Below are positions 6,847 through 15,838 of a stretch of DNA of 64,000 bases, one piece after another. Made by a program: the position numbers and the translations under genes. Position 1 is the stretch's first letter; every line of letters begins with the position of its first letter. Origin of the DNA: Actinomadura rudentiformis (GTDB lineage Bacteria > Actinomycetota > Actinomycetes > Streptosporangiales > Streptosporangiaceae); assembly GCF_008923185.1 (NCBI RefSeq), contig NZ_WBMT01000019.1:186001-250000 (forward strand), written 5' to 3'. The notes beneath the pieces are model-generated. The model did not search any database and was not told the origin of the DNA. It saw nothing but the letters and a program-made list of their open reading frames with translations.

Positions 6847-9786
6847 TTGACCTTCCGGACTCCCGGATTCGGGCGACGGCTCGGCACCGGCCGGACGCGG
6901 CTGGTGGTGCCGGTGCTGGTCGCGCTGGCGATACTGCTGGTCGCGTTCATGGTGTTCACGTCCATCTGGACGAATCTGCTCTGGTACCGCTCGGTCGGCT
7001 TCTCGTCGGTCTACACGACGCAGCTGTGGGCCAGGGTCCTGCTGTTCCTCGGCGCGGGCCTGCTGATGGCGGTCGTGGTGGGCGCCAACATGGTGATCGC
7101 CTACAAGCTGCGCCCCGCGTACCGGCCGTTGTCGGTCGAGCAGCAGGGACTGGAGCGCTACCGTGCCGTCGTCGATCCGCATCGCAAACTGATCGCGGGC
7201 GGGCTCCTCGGGCTACTGGGACTGCTGACGGGCTCGTCGGTGGCGGGCCAGTGGCCGGTGTTCCTGGCGTTCCTCAACCGGACGTCCTTCGGGCTCGAAG
7301 ACCCGCAGTTCCACAAGGACATCTCGTTCTACGTCTTCACCTACCCGTTCCTGCGGCTGGTGCTGGGCGTGGTCTTCGCCACGGTGATCCTGTCGATCCT
7401 GGCGTCGGTCGCCGTGCACTACCTGTACGGCGGGCTGCGGCTGCAGGGTCCCGGTGACAAGGCCAGCGGCCCCGCGCGCGCCCATCTGTCGGTCCTGGTC
7501 GGGCTGTTCGTGCTGCTGAAGGCGTTCGCCTACTGGTTCGACCGGTACGGGCTGGCACATTCCGAACGCGGCGTCGTGACCGGCGCCTCGTACACCGACG
7601 TCAACGCGCTGCTCCCGGCCAAGACGATCTTGGCGCTCATCGCGCTGATCTGCGCCGCGCTGTTCTTCGTCAACATCACGCGGCGCGGCATGATGCTGCC
7701 CGGCGTCGGCTTCACCCTGCTGGTGGTGTCGGCGATCCTGGTCGGCGGCGTCTACCCGCTGCTGATCCAGCAGTTCCAGGTCAAGCCGGACGAGCTGGCC
7801 AAGGAGCGCCAGTTCATCGCGCGCAACATCGAGGCCACCCGCGCCGCGTACGGCGTCGACGGGGTCAAACCGGAGGTGTACGGGGCCACCCCGGCCACCG
7901 ACGCCAAGAAGCTGACCGCCGAGTCGGGACGGCTGCAGAGCGACGGCGTGCGCCTGCTCGACCCGAACGTGGTCGGCGAGACGTTCCAGCGGCTCCAGCA
8001 GGGCCGTAACTTCTACAAGTTCCCCGACCCGCTCGACGTCGACCGCTACAAGGTCGACAACAAGACGATCGACACGATCGTGGCGCTCCGCGAGGTCTCC
8101 GGCGCGCCGGCCGGGCAGCAGAGCTGGGTCAAGGACCGCCTGGTCTACACCCACGGCTACGGGTTCGTGTCCGCGTACGGCGACCGCATCGCGGCCGGCG
8201 GCAACCCGGACTTCGTGACCAAGGACATGCCGGTCTCCCCCGCCGCCAAGATCAAGGTCGACAAGCCGCAGATCTACTTCGGCGAGCGCTCTCCCGGCTA
8301 CTCCGTCGTCGGCGGCCAGGGCCAGCAGGAGCTGGACTTCCCCGACGACAAGAGCCCGGGCGGCCAGGCGTACACCCAGTACGAGGGTTCGCGCGGGGTG
8401 CCGATCGACTCGTTCTTCAACAAGCTGCTGTTCGCGACCAAGTTCCAGGAGAAGAACCTCCTGCTCTCCGGCGCGATCAAGTCCGGGGCGAAGATCCTCT
8501 ACAACCGCAACCCGCGCGAGATGGTGCAGCGGACGGCGCCCTGGCTGACGCTGGACGGCGACCCGTACCCGGCGGTGGTGAACGGCCGGATCCTGTGGAT
8601 CCTCGACGGCTACACCACGTCCAACGGCTACCCGTACTCCGAGCAGACGAGCCTCGGCGACGCCACCCGCGACACCGTCACCGACACCCGGTCGGCGGTG
8701 GCCCGGCAGGCGAACGACCGCATCAACTACATGCGCAACTCCGTCAAGGCGACCGTGGACGCCTATGACGGCACGATCCACCTCTACCAGTGGGACGACA
8801 AGGACCCGGTCGTCCAGACCTGGATGAAGGTCTTCAAGGGCACCGTGGAGCCCAAGAGCGCGATCGACAAGGTCCCCGGGCTCAAGGACCACTTCCGCTA
8901 CCCGCAGGACATGTTCAAGGTGCAGCGCCGCATCCTGGCGAAGTACCACGTGACCGAGCCCGGGCCGTTCTTCAACGGTGAAGGCTTCTGGTCGGTGCCG
9001 GAGGACCCGGGTGCCAAGGGCAAGACGCAGCCGCCGTACTACCAGGCCCTGCGAATGCCCGGCGACAGCGCACCGCAGTTCTCCCTGACCTCGGTGTTCA
9101 CACCGCGTGGCCGAGGCAACCTGGCCGCGTTCATGGCGGTCGACACGAGCGCCGACCCGGCCCGGATCCGCGTCCTGGAACTCCCCCGAAATTCCCTCGT
9201 GGACGGGCCGGAGCTGGTCCAGGGCTCGTTCGGCAGTGATCCGGGCGTCCAGGCCCAGTTGCTGCCGCTGAAACAGTCCGGCACGACACTCGTCTACGGC
9301 AACCTGCTCACGCTGCCGTTCGCCGACGGGATCCTGTACATCGAACCGGTGTACGCGAAGGTCTCGGGCGGCACAGGCCAGCAGCCGTACCCGATCCTGC
9401 GCAAGGTCCTGGTGCGGTACGGGGAGAAGTCGGCCGCAGGCGACAACCTCGCCGACGCCCTCAAGGGGGTCTTCGGCGGCACCGGTACCGTCGCGCCGCC
9501 GACATCGCCCGGCCAGCAAGGCCAACCCCAGACGGGCGGCCAGCTCAGCGCGTCCGCCCAGAAGGCGATCACGGACCTGCAGAACGCGATCAACGCGTTC
9601 GAAGACGCCCAGCGCAAGGGCGACTTCAACGCCATGGGCGAGGCCTGGAAGCAGATCAAGGCCGCCCGCGACGCGCTGGCCGCGGCCCAGGCCGCAGCCG
9701 CCGCCAAGCCGGCCGCCAGCCCGTCCCCGAGCCCAACGGGTTCCCCATCACCCACCCCGACCGGCTCACCCACCCCGACAAGCTGA
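6847..9786 (+). CDS. UPF0182 family large membrane protein
   Basis: This 979-residue protein starts at TTG 6847, 3-4 bp after GGAGAGG. The first 300 residues contain about seven membrane helices (for example LVVPVLVALAILLVAFMVF, residues 19-37). A large extracytoplasmic region follows, containing the UPF0182 signatures GYGFVSAYGDR, QIYFGERSPGYSVV and QMDG-like WILDGYTTSNGYPYSEQ. Residues about 860-979 are an Ala/Gln-rich amphipathic stretch (AAAQAAAAAKPAAS) and a Pro/Thr/Ser tail ending in repeated SPTPTG. The family is actinobacterial and cyanobacterial with no settled function. It is divergent from the PPA1309 gene and ends before a strong bidirectional hairpin. Confidence 0.92.
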   Translation: MTFRTPGFGRRLGTGRTRLVVPVLVALAILLVAFMVFTSIWTNLLWYRSVGFSSVYTTQLWARVLLFLGAGLLMAVVVGANMVIAYKLRPAYRPLSVEQQGLERYRAVVDPHRKLIAGGLLGLLGLLTGSSVAGQWPVFLAFLNRTSFGLEDPQFHKDISFYVFTYPFLRLVLGVVFATVILSILASVAVHYLYGGLRLQGPGDKASGPARAHLSVLVGLFVLLKAFAYWFDRYGLAHSERGVVTGASYTDVNALLPAKTILALIALICAALFFVNITRRGMMLPGVGFTLLVVSAILVGGVYPLLIQQFQVKPDELAKERQFIARNIEATRAAYGVDGVKPEVYGATPATDAKKLTAESGRLQSDGVRLLDPNVVGETFQRLQQGRNFYKFPDPLDVDRYKVDNKTIDTIVALREVSGAPAGQQSWVKDRLVYTHGYGFVSAYGDRIAAGGNPDFVTKDMPVSPAAKIKVDKPQIYFGERSPGYSVVGGQGQQELDFPDDKSPGGQAYTQYEGSRGVPIDSFFNKLLFATKFQEKNLLLSGAIKSGAKILYNRNPREMVQRTAPWLTLDGDPYPAVVNGRILWILDGYTTSNGYPYSEQTSLGDATRDTVTDTRSAVARQANDRINYMRNSVKATVDAYDGTIHLYQWDDKDPVVQTWMKVFKGTVEPKSAIDKVPGLKDHFRYPQDMFKVQRRILAKYHVTEPGPFFNGEGFWSVPEDPGAKGKTQPPYYQALRMPGDSAPQFSLTSVFTPRGRGNLAAFMAVDTSADPARIRVLELPRNSLVDGPELVQGSFGSDPGVQAQLLPLKQSGTTLVYGNLLTLPFADGILYIEPVYAKVSGGTGQQPYPILRKVLVRYGEKSAAGDNLADALKGVFGGTGTVAPPTSPGQQGQPQTGGQLSASAQKAITDLQNAINAFEDAQRKGDFNAMGEAWKQIKAARDALAAAQAAAAAKPAASPSPSPTGSPSPTPTGSPTPTS

Positions 9787-9800
9787 CCCCGACCATCCAC

Positions 9801-9834
9801 GTGGCCGGGCGGGGCGCAAGCCCCGTCCGGCCAC
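9801..9834. terminator. Bidirectional terminator between UPF0182 and SDR genes
   Basis: GTGGCCGG..CGGGGC and GCCCCG..CCGGCCAC form a stem of about 15 bp around a GCAA tetraloop, 15 bp after the UPF0182 stop. The two flanking genes converge on it. Confidence 0.8.
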
Positions 9835-9953
9835 AACCACATGACCCGCGTTACCGAGGACCGGCCTGCGACCGCGCGGGGGTGCCAGGGGTGGGCGCCA
9901 GAGGGCGGGAGTCGGGTTGGTCGGTCTCGGGCTCTGGTCAGTCTTGGGACGGG

Positions 9954-11084
9954 TCAGCGGCGGCGTTTGCGGGCTCGGCGGATGGCGGCCGCGGCGCCGA
10001 TCGCGGCGACGGTGGCGCCCGCGGCGGTCGCCATGGTGGCCTCCTTGCCGCCGACGCGACGGCCGACGACGGCGTGCCGGCCCGCGCTCTCGTCCATGAG
10101 CACGCGGAGGGCGGTCGCGTTGTCGTACGCGGGTTTCCATCCGGCGGCGCGCAGGCGGGCGGCGTCGACCACCCACGGGTACGTCACGTAGTGCAGGTCC
10201 GTGGCGGGCGCCGGCGTCATGCCGAGGCGGTGCAGGCGCTGGGCCATGCCGAACGTGACGGCGGCGGGCAGTTCGAAGCTGCGCTTGCCGGTGATCTCGG
10301 AGACCTCGTCGGAGCCGAGCCAGCCCTCGCAGGTGACCGCGACCGGGCCCGTGACGTCGGAGACGACCACCACCTCAAGGGCGGCCGCCAGGTCCTCGAT
10401 GTGGCAGAACTGCCAGGCGGGCGTGCTGCCCTTGACCGACAGCAGCCGGGGCGCCTCGAAGTGCCGGGTCATCACGGTGTCGATCCCCGGCCCGACGAGG
10501 GTGGCGGGCCGTACGACCGTGACCTCCAGGCCGGGATGGGTGATGGGCGCGCTCGCGGCGAGATCCTCGATCTCCAGGAAGTCGCCCGCGATGCTGGCGT
10601 TGGCCTCGGCGAGAAGCGGCGCGTCCTCGTTCAGGGGCACCTCGTTGTCCGGGCCCGCCCCGTACACCATCGCGCTCGTCACCAGGATCACGCGCCGCAC
10701 CCGGGCGGCGGCCGCGGCCGTCACGACGGTCTGCGCGCCGCGGACGTTGTGGGTACGGCGTTCCCGGGGGTCGAGCTCGGGGGAGTATTCGAGGTCGGCG
10801 TGCACGATCACGTCCACGTCCGACAGCCGGTTCGACAGCAGCGGGTCGCGGATGTCCACGACACGCCATGTGACGCCCGGCACATCTCCACGGTGGCCGT
10901 CGATCGCGACGACCTTGCGCACCCGTTGCCCCGAAGGGGGACGTCCCCCCGCGCCGACTTCGTCGGCATGTGCAGCACGCTCGGCGAGCCGTGCGGCCAG
11001 CAGCCGCCCCGCCCCGGAGGCCGCGCCGGTGACGGCGACGACCGGACCCTTGCTACGCCGAGGGCGAACCTTGCCCGTTGCCAC
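9954..11084 (-). CDS. NAD(P)-dependent epimerase/dehydratase (extended SDR)
   Basis: This 376-residue protein has the Rossmann nucleotide-binding motif VTGAASGAG at residues 18-26, the DxxD-like VVDIRD, an active-site Tyr in TSAMVYGAG (weak YxxxK), and VVRPATLVGPG typical of extended SDRs. An insertion of about 15 residues (HADEVGAGGRPPSGQ) separates the first beta-alpha unit from the second strand. The C-terminus ends in a hydrophobic Ala-rich helix and a basic tail RRARKRRR, perhaps membrane-associating. It is divergent from the DUF2342 protease gene (86 bp), a common actinobacterial pairing. Substrate unknown, likely a sugar nucleotide or polyprenyl-type substrate by family. Confidence 0.82.
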   Translation of the reverse strand: MATGKVRPRRSKGPVVAVTGAASGAGRLLAARLAERAAHADEVGAGGRPPSGQRVRKVVAIDGHRGDVPGVTWRVVDIRDPLLSNRLSDVDVIVHADLEYSPELDPRERRTHNVRGAQTVVTAAAAARVRRVILVTSAMVYGAGPDNEVPLNEDAPLLAEANASIAGDFLEIEDLAASAPITHPGLEVTVVRPATLVGPGIDTVMTRHFEAPRLLSVKGSTPAWQFCHIEDLAAALEVVVVSDVTGPVAVTCEGWLGSDEVSEITGKRSFELPAAVTFGMAQRLHRLGMTPAPATDLHYVTYPWVVDAARLRAAGWKPAYDNATALRVLMDESAGRHAVVGRRVGGKEATMATAAGATVAAIGAAAAIRRARKRRR

Positions 11085-11170
11085 GGAGGTGCCCCCTTCC
11101 TTGTGTACGCGAGTTCGCCAGGACCGGCTAACGTGGCCGGTATGAGCCCATCATGCCCAGGGGCAAACCT

Positions 11171-12592
11171 ATGAGTGACACTCCGTTCGGCTTCAACCGT
11201 CCAGGCGACGGTGACGACGACAAGCCCCAGGACCCATTCAAGGCCATGGGCGGCGACATGCAGCAGTTCGCCGCCATGTTGCACAGGTTCGCCGACATGA
11301 TCGGCAGCCAGGGCGCTCCCGGCGGCCCCGACGCCGGTCCGCTGAACTGGGACCTGGCCAAGAACATCGCACGCCACTCCGTGGTCGAGCAGGGTGACCC
11401 GTCGATCGTGGACGCCGAGCGGCGCCAGGTCGAGGAGGCGTTGCGCCTGGCCGACCTGTGGCTGGACGAGGGCACGACCCTGCCCGCCGGCATCCAGAAG
11501 CCGCAGGCCTGGAGCCGGTCGGAGTGGATCGAGCAGACGCTGCCGGTCTGGGCGAAGGTGTGCGACCCGATCGCGACCCGCATGGTCGAGTCCATGGGCG
11601 GCGCCCTCGGCGGCGCGGGCGACATCCCCGCCGAGATGCAGGCGATGGCCGGACCGCTGATCGGCATGGTCAAGCAGATGGCCGGGGCCATGGTGGGCGG
11701 CCAGGCCGGGCAGGCGCTGGGCGCGCTGGCCCGCGAGGTCGTCGGCTCGGCCGACGTCGGGCTCCCCCTCGCCCCCGACGGCGTGGGCGCGCTGCTGCCG
11801 GCCGGGGTGGACGCGTTCGGTGAGGGCCTGGAGGTCTCCGACGACGAGGTCCGGCTCTATCTGGCACTGCGCGAGGCCGCGCACCAGCGGCTGTTCGCGC
11901 ACGTGCCGTGGCTGCGGGCGCACATCCTGGGAGCGGTCGAGGACTACGCGCGCGGCATCACCGTGGACCTGTCCGGCATCGAGCAGGCGGTCCAGGGCCT
12001 GGACATCTCCAACCCCGAGGCGATCCAGGAGGCCCTCGGCGGCGAGATCAGCCTCCAGCCCGAGGAGACCCCGCAGCAAAAGGCGGCGCTCGCCCGCTTG
12101 GAGACCACGCTCGCCCTCGTCGAGGGCTGGGTCGACACCGTGGTCAACGAGGTCGCCAACGGCCGCCTGCCCGGCGCGGTCAAGCTGGCCGAGGCCGTGC
12201 GGCGCCGCCGCGCCACCGGCGGTCCGGCCGAACGCACGTTCGCCACCCTCGTCGGCCTGGAGCTCCGGCCGCGCCGCCTCCGCGAGGCCGCCACCCTCTG
12301 GCGGACCCTCACCGAGGTCCGCGGGGCCCAGGGCCGCGACGCCGTCTGGGAGCACCCGGACCTGCTGCCCACTGCCGAGGACCTGGACGACCCCGAGGGC
12401 TTCGCGCAAGGCAAGTCCGAGCTGGACGACCTCGACATCTCCGCCTTCACCAACGAGGACGGCACCGGCAAGGCCGGCACTGGCGAAGGCGGCACCGACG
12501 AAGGCGGCACCGACGAAGGCGGCACCCGCGGAGGCGCCACAAGCCAGGACGGCACGGACGAGGACGGCGACGACCCCAAAGCGAGCTCGTGA
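11171..12592 (+). CDS. Zinc-dependent metalloprotease, DUF2342 family
   Basis: This 473-residue protein starts at ATG 11171, 7 bp after AGGGG; an upstream ATG at 11153 lacks a ribosome binding site. The DUF2342 (coenzyme F420 biosynthesis-associated or zincin-like) region spans about residues 60-400, with the zinc-binding helix in LYLALREAAHQRLF, matching the EAAH pattern of the family, and a conserved VEGWVDTVV and RRRRATGGPAERTFATLVGL. The last 45 residues are low-complexity Gly/Thr/Asp/Glu repeats (EGGTDEGGTDEGGT). No signal peptide, so cytoplasmic. Substrate unknown. Divergent from the SDR gene. Confidence 0.85.
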   Translation: MSDTPFGFNRPGDGDDDKPQDPFKAMGGDMQQFAAMLHRFADMIGSQGAPGGPDAGPLNWDLAKNIARHSVVEQGDPSIVDAERRQVEEALRLADLWLDEGTTLPAGIQKPQAWSRSEWIEQTLPVWAKVCDPIATRMVESMGGALGGAGDIPAEMQAMAGPLIGMVKQMAGAMVGGQAGQALGALAREVVGSADVGLPLAPDGVGALLPAGVDAFGEGLEVSDDEVRLYLALREAAHQRLFAHVPWLRAHILGAVEDYARGITVDLSGIEQAVQGLDISNPEAIQEALGGEISLQPEETPQQKAALARLETTLALVEGWVDTVVNEVANGRLPGAVKLAEAVRRRRATGGPAERTFATLVGLELRPRRLREAATLWRTLTEVRGAQGRDAVWEHPDLLPTAEDLDDPEGFAQGKSELDDLDISAFTNEDGTGKAGTGEGGTDEGGTDEGGTRGGATSQDGTDEDGDDPKASS

Positions 12593-12761
12593 AGCCCCGG
12601 GCCCATACGCGCGTGAACGGCTGCCTGATCGACCCGAGGACCTCCTCGGCCATGATCAGGCGCCGGACCGCCCGCGCCTCACTCTGCTGGCAGCGCCCGA
12701 CCGATCATGAACGCCGGCGCCGCCATCCGGCCAACTCGCTCTACCCGCGCATAGGCCGGAC

Positions 12762-13307
12762 GTGACGCTGCACGCAGATGCCGTACGCGTCCTCACCACC
12801 TGGCAGGCGCCGGATCCCGCCCAGGATCGGCTCCGCCAGGACTTCCTGCGCCACCTGGAAGATCACGCCAACGGCACCTGGCGCGAATGCGTCCCCGGGC
12901 ACATCACCGCCAGCACGCTGGTCCTGGACGCCACCGGCACCCAGGTTCTGCTGACGCTGCACAGCAAGGTCAAAGCATGGCTCCAGCTGGGCGGCCACTG
13001 CGAGGCGGGCGACCGGACCCTGGCCGAGGCCGCTCTCCGCGAGGCCACCGAGGAGTCAGGCATTCCGGATCTGGCGTTCCACCCGGACCCCGTCCAGCTC
13101 GACCGCCACGCCGTGCGCTGCCACCCCGAGGGCTCCTGGCACCTGGACGTCCAATACGTCGCCTACGCCCCGGAGAACGCCCGCCACGCGATCAGCGACG
13201 AGTCCGACGACCTCCGCTGGTTTGCGGCTGCGGACCTCCCGACCCCCACCGACGAAGCCGTCCGCCGCCTGGTGACCCGAGCCCTAGGAAAGCGGGTGGC
13301 CTTCTAG
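12762..13307 (+). CDS. NUDIX hydrolase
   Basis: This 181-residue protein starts at GTG 12762. The Nudix box is GGHCEAGDRTLAEAALREATEESGI (residues about 77-101, described here by its ends GGHCEAG and REATEESGI); it carries Asp instead of Glu after the first glycines and one extra residue before REATEE, a variant seen in other actinobacterial members. Upstream, ITASTLVLDATGTQVLLTLH and KVKAWLQLGG form the usual first strands. It hydrolyses a nucleoside-diphosphate-linked substrate that cannot be predicted. The final 24 bp overlap antisense with the end of the convergent nucleotidyltransferase-like gene. Confidence 0.88.
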   Translation: MTLHADAVRVLTTWQAPDPAQDRLRQDFLRHLEDHANGTWRECVPGHITASTLVLDATGTQVLLTLHSKVKAWLQLGGHCEAGDRTLAEAALREATEESGIPDLAFHPDPVQLDRHAVRCHPEGSWHLDVQYVAYAPENARHAISDESDDLRWFAAADLPTPTDEAVRRLVTRALGKRVAF

Positions 13308-13904
13308 GAGTGCCCGCGTGGTTTCCCAGCCTTCCAGGCCGGGGTCCAGGAAGCGGAGGTCTTCGGGGTCGCGCAGGCGGTGCCAGGACGGCCCTTGGGG
13401 CACTTGACCGTGGCGAGGCGCCGCGGCGCGGAGGCGGGAGAGCACGTCGGGGGCGTCGAGATCGGTCTCCTTGAGAGCCGCGGCCAGCCAGTCCGGGAGC
13501 GGGAGCCGGGCGGCGAGGGCCACCAGGCCGCCGCCCTCCGACTGGCAGGCGGCCGACGGGGCGCTGCCGAGGGCGCGGAAGAGCTTGCCCAGCAGGAGGG
13601 GCGGGAGGTCGGGAGCGTCCGCCGCCAGGAGCGCGGCTTCCTCGGCTCCGGCCGCGTAGAGTGCGGCGAAGGCGCCTTGGAGGGTGTCCTCTCGTACGAT
13701 CAAGGTGCCCGGCCAGGTGATCGCTTCAGCGCCGGGCTGATCAGGAGGGCTCAGCACCAGGGCGGGCTTGACGAGCTCCAGCCCTGCGACCACCTCGTAC
13801 GTATCCTCCAGCAAGGCCAGCCGGAACTCGTCCGGGTCGATCCCGGGCGGGCTGGGGCGGTGCGGGGTCGGAACGGACAGGACCGCGGCGTAGCGGACGG
13901 TCAC
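13284..13904 (-). CDS. Nucleotidyltransferase-like protein (MobA/CofC fold), uncharacterised
   Basis: This 206-residue protein starts with GTG 13904, overlapping the stop of the M48-like gene by 4 bp (GTGA), so translation is coupled. The layout resembles the small nucleotidyltransferase/DUF2064 fold: an N-terminal strand MTVRYAAVLSVPTP, then IVREDTLQGAFAALYAAGAEEAALLAADAPDLPP where ADAPDLP matches the metal-binding DxPxL loop, and a C-terminal helical region ending in LRDPEDLRFLDPGL. The usual N-terminal Gly-rich nucleotide loop is not obvious. Function unknown; coupling to the protease gene is conserved-looking but unexplained. Confidence 0.6.
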   Translation of the reverse strand: MTVRYAAVLSVPTPHRPSPPGIDPDEFRLALLEDTYEVVAGLELVKPALVLSPPDQPGAEAITWPGTLIVREDTLQGAFAALYAAGAEEAALLAADAPDLPPLLLGKLFRALGSAPSAACQSEGGGLVALAARLPLPDWLAAALKETDLDAPDVLSRLRAAAPRHGQVPQGPSWHRLRDPEDLRFLDPGLEGWETTRALLEGHPLS

Positions 13905-14452
13905 CCGGCGACTCCGTGGGTGAGATCATCGGGCAGATCGCCCTCATCGGCCAGCGGGAGGTGTTCGGCTGCGGCGACGCCCTCCAGGTAGCCGCGGGCC
14001 CGCTCGGTCTTGGGGTAGGTGCCCACCAGCGCCCAGAAGTCCGCCCCGTGGCCGGGAATCAGCAGGTGGGCCAGCTCGTGGACCAGGACGTAGTCGACGA
14101 CCCAGGACGGCATCCCGCGCAGCCGGGTGGAGAGCCGGATCGTCGCGTCGTCCGGCGTGCACGATCCCCAGCGGGTGCGCTGGTTGGCGACCCAGCGCAC
14201 GCTGGCGGGCTCGGCACGACCACCCAGATAGCGCCGGGACAGCTCCCGCGCCCGGGCTTCAAGATCGGCGTCGCTGGGGCGCCGGCGGCGCTCCCGTTCG
14301 GCCAGGCGTTCGAGGATGGTCGTGATCCACTGCTCCTCCTCGGCCTTGCTCAGCCGGGAGGGAAGCATCACGACGACCTTGTCCCCGTCGCGGTAGGCGG
14401 ACACGGTCCGCCGACGTCGATTGCTGCGGCGGACCTCAACGTTGGGGGGCAC
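13901..14452 (-). CDS. YgjP-like zinc metallopeptidase (M48/DUF45)
   Basis: This 183-residue protein is read from GTG 14452 (VPPNVEVRRSNRRRRTVSAY). Residues about 130-150 hold the zinc motif VHELAHLLIPGHGADFW, with HELAH plus a downstream His/Glu region, and before it RWGSCTPDDATIRLSTRL, the WGSC signature of the YgjP family. The N-terminus is basic and a charged helix QWITTILERLAERERRRR precedes the catalytic part. YgjP-type proteins are presumed cytosolic metallopeptidases of unknown substrate. It overlaps the next gene by 4 bp. The frame stays open upstream to 14866 but that part lies in a region of regulatory-looking repeats. Confidence 0.82.
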   Translation of the reverse strand: MPPNVEVRRSNRRRRTVSAYRDGDKVVVMLPSRLSKAEEEQWITTILERLAERERRRRPSDADLEARARELSRRYLGGRAEPASVRWVANQRTRWGSCTPDDATIRLSTRLRGMPSWVVDYVLVHELAHLLIPGHGADFWALVGTYPKTERARGYLEGVAAAEHLPLADEGDLPDDLTHGVAG

Positions 14453-14902
14453 CCCAGAACCGTACCCAAAATTTTGCCCTCTCCACAGGGGGGCATTGAC
14501 ATCTTCCCAGGTCAGCCTGGGTGTTTTTGACCATCCCCAGAGGGTTTCCACAGCCCCTCCCCTGGCTTTCCACAGCAACACCCCGGAACATCCCCAGGTG
14601 CCTCCACAACCTGTCCACACGCCCCCGTTGACGACCTTTCTGACCGCTCCTACTGTCGGGGTCCGAGATGGCTCCGGCCGCCGGGAGACCGCTTCGAAAG
14701 GGGAAGGGAAGCGGACGCCCGGCAGCCGGGGCTTTTCCCGTGTTCTGTCAGGGTAAGTACTGCATCGGCATTCCGCCGACGGCCCGCAAGAAGGCCGAGC
14801 ACCCCGCTTACTCCGGTCAAGAGCCACCCGGCGCGGTATCCCTACACCAAGACCACGCTGGGGCAATTCTCCGGGCGGTTGCTGCGCGGGCGGTGATCGA
14901 CG
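14453..14902. other. 450-bp intergenic region with clustered DnaA-box-like sites
   Basis: No convincing gene is seen. The left part (14480-14620) carries five TCCACA sites and several TCCCCAG repeats, next to the AT-rich AAAATTTT (14468-14475) and TGTTTTTGA. The right part (14680-14900) has an open frame of 82 codons on the plus strand (MAPAAGRPL...) without ribosome binding site or recognisable family. It separates the M48-like gene from the enoyl-CoA hydratase gene, both on the minus strand. Confidence 0.5.
14480..14619 (+). promoter_or_regulatory. Five DnaA-box-like sites in tandem
   Basis: Sites in the same orientation are TCTCCACAG (14480-14488), TTTCCACAG (14545-14553), TTTCCACAG (14567-14575), CCTCCACAA (14601-14609) and CTGTCCACA (14611-14619). 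The actinobacterial DnaA box is TTGTCCACA; the last site differs by one base, the two TTTCCACA sites by one substitution at position 3. They lie within 140 bp and end 28 bp upstream of the M48-like start. They may regulate that gene or titrate DnaA. Confidence 0.4.
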
Positions 14903-15691
14903 TTATTCGCCGGTGAAGTTGGGGCGGCGCTTTCCGCGTTGGGCGTTGATGCCTTCGAGCATGTCGCGGGAGCTCATGGTGACCGGTTGGGCCAGAGACT
15001 CCCAGCGCAGGGCCGACTCCATGTCGGGATGGCCGCCGTTCGAGAGGGCGACTTTGGTCAGGCGCGTCGCGATCGGGGCTTGGGCGGCGATGCGTTCGGC
15101 GACCGAAAGGGCCTCCACGAGCACGGACTCGCGTGGGACCGCGCGGTTGACCAGGCCGTACGACTCGGCCTCGGCGCCGGTGACCGCACGGCCGGTGAAG
15201 AGGAGCTCGCGGGCGAGCGGCAGCCCCGCCACCTCGGGCAGCAGCCAGGTGGTCGCCATGCCCGGGTGGAGTCCGAGGGCGGTGAACGGGACGAGCAGCT
15301 TGGCGTCCACGGCCGCGTAGCGGAGGTCGCAGGCCAGGGCGAGGGCGAAACCGGCGCCGACGGCGTGGCCGTTGACGGCGGCGATGGTGGGCACCTCCAG
15401 CTCCCGGACGGCCAGCCACGTCCGGTAGAACTCCAGCATCCGGTCACGGAGGGGCGGGACGGCGACCGCGTTGGTGTCGGCGAGCCAGGACAGGTCGCCA
15501 CCGGAGGTGAACGCGCTGCCGGCGCCGGTCAGGACCACGCAACGGAGCTGCCTGTCGGCGCGAAGGCCGGCGATCGCCTCCTTCCACGCCGCCGTCATCT
15601 CGTCGGACATCGCGTTCCGCCGGTCGGGATCGTTCAGCGTGAGAACGGCGACTCCATCGGGACGCTTTTCCACCAGCAGTACGTCAGGCAT
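14903..15691 (-). CDS. Enoyl-CoA hydratase/isomerase family protein
   Basis: This 262-residue crotonase-fold protein starts at ATG 15691. It shows VLTLNDPDRRNAMSDEM, the first oxyanion-hole segment GSAFTSGGDL (residues about 61-70), and the second, AAVNGHAVGAGFALALACDLRYA, with the conserved GAG. At the glutamate positions of true hydratases it has HPGMAT..LLP and VNRAVP rather than clear catalytic Glu pairs, so it may be an isomerase or other crotonase. It probably acts in fatty-acid or amino-acid degradation. Stand-alone; 147 bp separate it from the divergent ABC1 kinase, with an AT-rich patch near 15742-15760 that may serve as promoter for both. Confidence 0.88.
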   Translation of the reverse strand: MPDVLLVEKRPDGVAVLTLNDPDRRNAMSDEMTAAWKEAIAGLRADRQLRCVVLTGAGSAFTSGGDLSWLADTNAVAVPPLRDRMLEFYRTWLAVRELEVPTIAAVNGHAVGAGFALALACDLRYAAVDAKLLVPFTALGLHPGMATTWLLPEVAGLPLARELLFTGRAVTGAEAESYGLVNRAVPRESVLVEALSVAERIAAQAPIATRLTKVALSNGGHPDMESALRWESLAQPVTMSSRDMLEGINAQRGKRRPNFTGE

Positions 15692-15838
15692 GGCCCGCAC
15701 CGTATCGCGCCACCCTTCACAGGCAGGGTGAGAAAGCGCACACTTACAGTATTTATGCAGGTGGCAGTGTTGTGGCCGAGCTCACCCGGACAACTGTTCA
15801 CCCCGCTTCCTAGCGAGAACGAGGGACGATCACCGACA

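Noticed and set aside
7213..9525. 770-codon minus-strand open frame
   Set aside because: Shadow of the UPF0182 gene; composition is Asp/Val/Arg/Gly-rich without motifs.
14480..14619. Chromosomal replication origin
   Set aside because: No dnaA, dnaN, recF, gyrB or rpmH genes nearby, and there are too few strong boxes for an actinobacterial oriC.
14668..14916. 82-codon plus-strand open frame in the DnaA-box region
   Set aside because: No ribosome binding site, no recognisable family, and it overlaps the end of the enoyl-CoA hydratase gene on the other strand.
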